Assembly (NCBI GenBank): GCA_023417065.1
Contig: JAEZGH010000175.1
Location: 1-6,909 of the forward strand
Origin: Bacteroidota bacterium
GTDB taxonomy: Bacteria > Bacteroidota > Bacteroidia > Cytophagales > Cyclobacteriaceae
Direction of reading: 5' to 3'
DNA length: 6,909 nt
This document shows, one piece after another, positions 4,857-6,909 of the stretch. The notes under the pieces are model-generated. The model was not told where the DNA came from. It worked only from the letters and a program-made list of their open reading frames with translations, and did not search any database. The translations under genes were made by a program, and so were the position numbers. How positions within the stretch are numbered: position 1 is the stretch's first letter; the number at the start of each line of letters is the position of its first letter.

Positions 4857-5500
4857 TGGAATACCCTTTTTCTATACTTTTGCCGCCTGTTAAAAACCGA
4901 TTAATAGTGAAAGTCACTCTTCTTAATAACTCTATAGTGGTTTTAGGGGCCTCACACAACCCATCCGTTATATCAAGCTATTTCCTTCAAAAGTCCGAGA
5001 TATTGAAAGATTTTACGGAAGTTGATGAAAGTTCGCTAATAATAACACCAGCTGTCAGCCAAATTATTTTCCGGAATCAAACATCTCTTCAACTAGTCCC
5101 AGAAAGACTAACTTTAACTAGCCCTGGTGATTCGGATCATGCAGCCATTATAGCGGACCATTATTGCAAAACCTTACCTTATATCAAAGGAACCGGAATA
5201 GGTATAAATTTCGTTTATGACATACAGCATTTTGATTTCTCTTCCTGGTTTAACAACCTTCGAAAAGTAAAATATGAAAAGGCTGTCCTCTATTCGGTAG
5301 ACATTAAATTCCCATTTGGTAAATTTGTTTGTATGGTGAAGGTAATAATGGTGGGACCTAGCCAGGGTAATATCACTTTTAACTTTCACCTTGATTTACC
5401 TAGTACCATATTAGGTGAGATTAAATTAGTAATGGTCGACGAAAAAAGAAAATGCCTGCCAATTGCAGCAGGCTTTATTAACGAAATTCTAAAAGATTAA
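4856..5500 (+). CDS. Unknown protein, first gene of the AT-rich three-gene operon
   Basis: Up to 214 aa from GTG 4856; the frame opens after a TAG at 4850-4852, and TTG 4880 or GTG 4907 are alternative starts, so the N-terminus is uncertain. The protein looks like alternating beta strands (LIVKVTLLNNSIVVLG; SLIITPAVSQIIF; GIGINFVYDI; KFVCMVKVIMV; NITFNFHLDL) with a short helix at the end (AAGFINEIL). There are no transmembrane spans and no catalytic motif that I can name. SLQLVPERLTLTSP recalls the 'PERL' strand of the TIGR04255 family, which also carries sporadic unknown proteins on mobile elements, but the resemblance is too weak to assign. It is followed after 3 bp by the next gene. Codons are A/T-richer than in the genes before 4727, suggesting a separate origin. 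Confidence 0.65.
   Translation: MEYPFSILLPPVKNRLIVKVTLLNNSIVVLGASHNPSVISSYFLQKSEILKDFTEVDESSLIITPAVSQIIFRNQTSLQLVPERLTLTSPGDSDHAAIIADHYCKTLPYIKGTGIGINFVYDIQHFDFSSWFNNLRKVKYEKAVLYSVDIKFPFGKFVCMVKVIMVGPSQGNITFNFHLDLPSTILGEIKLVMVDEKRKCLPIAAGFINEILKD
5454..5479 (+). terminator. Terminator-like hairpin inside the end of the 214-aa gene
   Basis: gcctgc (5454-5459) and gcaggc (5468-5473) form a perfect 6-bp GC-rich stem with an 8-nt loop, followed immediately by tttatt. It lies in the last ten codons of the first operon gene, 25 bp before the next start. It could act as a partial terminator lowering expression of the two downstream genes, or be a coincidence of coding sequence. Confidence 0.35.
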
Positions 5501-5503
5501 CCG

Positions 5504-6106
5504 ATGGCTAATGACTTTCTAAAGGTTCTTCCATTTTTTCCGATGGCTTTACCGAATGCAACTCCGGCTCTCGCAGAATCGGCTACGCACACAATGACTT
5601 ATTTTGATTGGTTAAATGCTGATGTGCTTACAAATATGTCAACAGCTTCCTCCGGGTATTTAGCGGTTGACGTTAATGAGACCCGTCGTTTTTATAGCTC
5701 CTACAAACAGCACTTGGTACTAAATACATTAAGAAATTTCACCAAAGATCTGAGAAGATTGAAGTCATTTGTCGAAGGTTATGAGATCAATGCTCGAACA
5801 GCTTTCTCTAGAGCGATCATCGAGATTGATGCATTAAATCCTACTAATATCATATGTGGATTAACTGATAGTAAAAGTATCTATTTTAGAATCTATCATA
5901 AGAACAATTTTGAAACTCATCTTGAAGTGTTTTATTTAATCGATGAGGACGATGATGTTGAGGCTGTATCAACAATTTATAAAAACGACCAAGTAGTCCT
6001 AAAGACCTTTGGGGCGTTTCATCACGTTTTGAACGGAATCAGAAAAGTTACCTCACCTTCAGAGAAAATGGTGAATCTAGCTGAATATGCCGCCCTATCC
6101 ATCTAG
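5504..6106 (+). CDS. Unknown protein, second gene of the AT-rich operon
   Basis: 200 aa; the ATG is 3 bp after the preceding TAA, so it is co-transcribed and probably coupled. The N-terminus (FLKVLPFFPMALPNATPALAES) is hydrophobic and Ala/Pro-rich and faintly recalls a signal peptide, but acidic Asp4 and the lack of a basic head argue against export. Residues ~65-92 are a basic helix (YKQHLVLNTLRNFTKDLRRLKSF). Residues ~100-165 alternate strands (AFSRAIIEIDAL; NIICGL; SIYFRIYH; HLEVFYLIDEDDD; VSTIYKNDQVVLK), giving an alpha/beta or beta-rich core with a run of acidic residues (EDDD at 148-151). No known family, metal site or membrane span is recognised. It overlaps the next gene by 20 bp. I cannot assign a function. 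Confidence 0.65.
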   Translation: MANDFLKVLPFFPMALPNATPALAESATHTMTYFDWLNADVLTNMSTASSGYLAVDVNETRRFYSSYKQHLVLNTLRNFTKDLRRLKSFVEGYEINARTAFSRAIIEIDALNPTNIICGLTDSKSIYFRIYHKNNFETHLEVFYLIDEDDDVEAVSTIYKNDQVVLKTFGAFHHVLNGIRKVTSPSEKMVNLAEYAALSI

Positions 6107-6677
6107 GCTAATTCCGACAGCTTGGCAAATCAAAATAACTGACGATTTACCCTGTCAGGATTTATTATGCAGGTGGGTAACGCCAGGACTTCAGTTAATG
6201 GATAAAAAGGAAAGTTTAACCGCCGAAGCAGTCGAAGAAAGCAAGCTTTTTGGTTACTCTTTAAATAAGATCCCTCCCTCGCAAATTGAAGATATTTACA
6301 TCTGCTTAAAAGATCCGGACAAGTATAACCAGCCATGGCTAGAAGGGTCAGACGGAATCGTTCCTGGGGAGGACGAATTTTTCCTTGACAAGGGAAGGGG
6401 GTTTTTTCTTCTTAGGATACAGGATGTTCATAAATATGGAAATGAATACCCATACCCTGCAAACGCGGAAGAAAACAACTATAGATACATGGTGGAAGTC
6501 GTCCATAAACCCCTTATCGCAAACTATGCACATTTTGAGTTTCATTTAAAATTCTGCGAAAAGAATGGAATGGATGAAACCAAAGCACCCAGCAGAAAGT
6601 CTAAAAAAGTGATCACGGCTGACTTGAGACAACACTTGATAAAGAAAGCAAGATTCAGGGTTGAGGATTTCCAGTGA
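6087..6677 (+). CDS. Unknown protein, third gene of the AT-rich operon
   Basis: 196 aa from ATG 6087, overlapping the preceding gene by 20 bp in another frame. Three parts can be seen: an N-terminal ~60 residues (TAWQIKITDDLPCQDLLCRW, then KESLTAEAVEESKLFGYSL); a middle acidic and aromatic region with GEDEFFLDKGRGFFLLRIQDVHKYG (94-118); and a C-terminal strand YRYMVEVVHKP and helix HFEFHLKFCEKNG, ending in a basic tail (PSRKSKKVITADLRQHLIKKARFR, 168-191) that could bind nucleic acid. There are two Cys in the N-terminal region but no zinc-binding pattern. No family recognised. It is the last gene of the element before the tRNA, the usual place for cargo such as defence genes, and is AT-rich like its two partners. 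Confidence 0.65.
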   Translation: MPPYPSRLIPTAWQIKITDDLPCQDLLCRWVTPGLQLMDKKESLTAEAVEESKLFGYSLNKIPPSQIEDIYICLKDPDKYNQPWLEGSDGIVPGEDEFFLDKGRGFFLLRIQDVHKYGNEYPYPANAEENNYRYMVEVVHKPLIANYAHFEFHLKFCEKNGMDETKAPSRKSKKVITADLRQHLIKKARFRVEDFQ

Positions 6678-6724
6678 TACCTTAAAGAATAATAAATGGG
6701 CACGAATCACCAATGCCGAAATTT

Positions 6725-6740
6725 GTCTGGCAAACCAGAC
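6725..6740. repeat. Inverted repeat gtctgg-caaa-ccagac
   Basis: A perfect 6-bp stem with a 4-nt loop, 48 bp after the last gene. On the + strand ttgacc follows, not a T-run, so as a terminator it would be weak; it may be a protein site at the element end, or the only available terminator of the cargo operon. Confidence 0.4.
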
Positions 6741-6807
6741 TTGACCAGCAAAAGCCCTGGCGATCAAAACGGTGTTTATTGGGGAGGGATTACCTTAAAA
6801 TGAAGTT

Positions 6808-6827
6808 GTTACGCTAAGTGTTACGCT
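6808..6827 (+). repeat. Direct repeat gttacgct x2, possible integrase arm sites
   Basis: gttacgct occurs at 6808-6815 and 6820-6827, a 12-bp period, about 50 bp inside the end of the tRNA. Paired short direct repeats near the attachment core are typical arm-type binding sites of tyrosine integrases, so this would be the right (attR-side) arm. The assignment rests on position and spacing only. Confidence 0.45.
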
Positions 6828-6874
6828 TTGAGATAAAAACATACTCATTTCAATATAAAAAAGCTATTTTCTTG

Positions 6875-6909
6875 TAGTCCCACCGGGAATCGAACCCAGA
6901 TCTAGAGTT
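6875..6909 (-). tRNA. tRNA gene, 3' part only (isotype unknown), likely attachment site
   Basis: Read on the minus strand the window end gives a T-arm CTGGG-TTCGATT-CCCGG (6899-6883), the 3' acceptor strand TGGGACT (6882-6876) and discriminator A (6875), with no encoded CCA. The anticodon is outside the window, so the isotype cannot be told. The 3' end of the tRNA faces the element, the normal orientation when a tyrosine integrase uses a tRNA 3' end as attB. Six T on the minus strand (6862-6857) just beyond may terminate tRNA transcription. Confidence 0.8.

Noticed and set aside
4857..4866. Similarity of the 214-aa gene start (tggaataccc) to the primase-like gene start (tggaatacc at 1476).
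   Set aside because: A 9-bp match is expected many times by chance in this length, and the proteins diverge at once.
6678..6800. Direct repeat taccttaaa at 6678-6686 and 6791-6799.
   Set aside because: Nine bases in AT-rich DNA without regular spacing or further similarity is within chance.

Overview
The window looks like part of an integrative mobile element from a member of the Bacteroidota. The reasons are family resemblance recognised by eye (an excisionase-type HTH protein, a RepA-like ATPase with an 'RKT' Walker A and a 'DTEQ' motif, a zinc-ribbon/Toprim protein, a VRR-NUC nuclease), A-rich start regions mostly without Shine-Dalgarno sequences, and a tRNA without encoded CCA at the right edge. 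All protein genes are on the + strand. The tRNA is on the - strand and is cut by the window end. No integrase is visible; if present it lies left of the window.

Layout. (1) 1-264: 3' part of an excisionase/HTH gene. (2) 385-2395: a RepA-like ATPase and a zinc-ribbon/Toprim primase-like protein, separated by a striking array of GATGAAA-type repeats around a perfect 16-bp palindrome (1362-1480), a candidate replication origin or operator. (3) 2410-3930: a possible 34-aa basic leader ORF, a VRR-NUC nuclease with an awkward start, and a 319-aa protein of unknown function joined to it by an ATGA overlap. (4) 3931-4066: gap with a 13-bp hairpin. (5) 4067-4726: three small overlapping genes; the first begins with a GGRKKGTPNK-type basic segment seen in phage-associated small proteins. 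(6) 4727-4855: AT-rich gap with a weak terminator candidate. (7) 4856-6677: a visibly more AT-rich, tightly packed three-gene operon (214, 200 and 196 aa) that I cannot assign to any family. (8) 6678-6909: element end with an inverted repeat, a 12-bp-period direct repeat and the 3' end of a tRNA gene.

How it may work together (inference). Genes 1-4 read as an excision and autonomous replication module of an integrative or phage-satellite-like element that uses the 3' end of a tRNA gene as its attachment site. The AT-rich operon lies between this core and the tRNA, where such elements usually carry cargo, and it is the best candidate here for an undescribed system, possibly anti-phage. An 11-bp sequence matching the tRNA T-arm recurs three times inside the element, twice immediately after a stop codon, and is unexplained.
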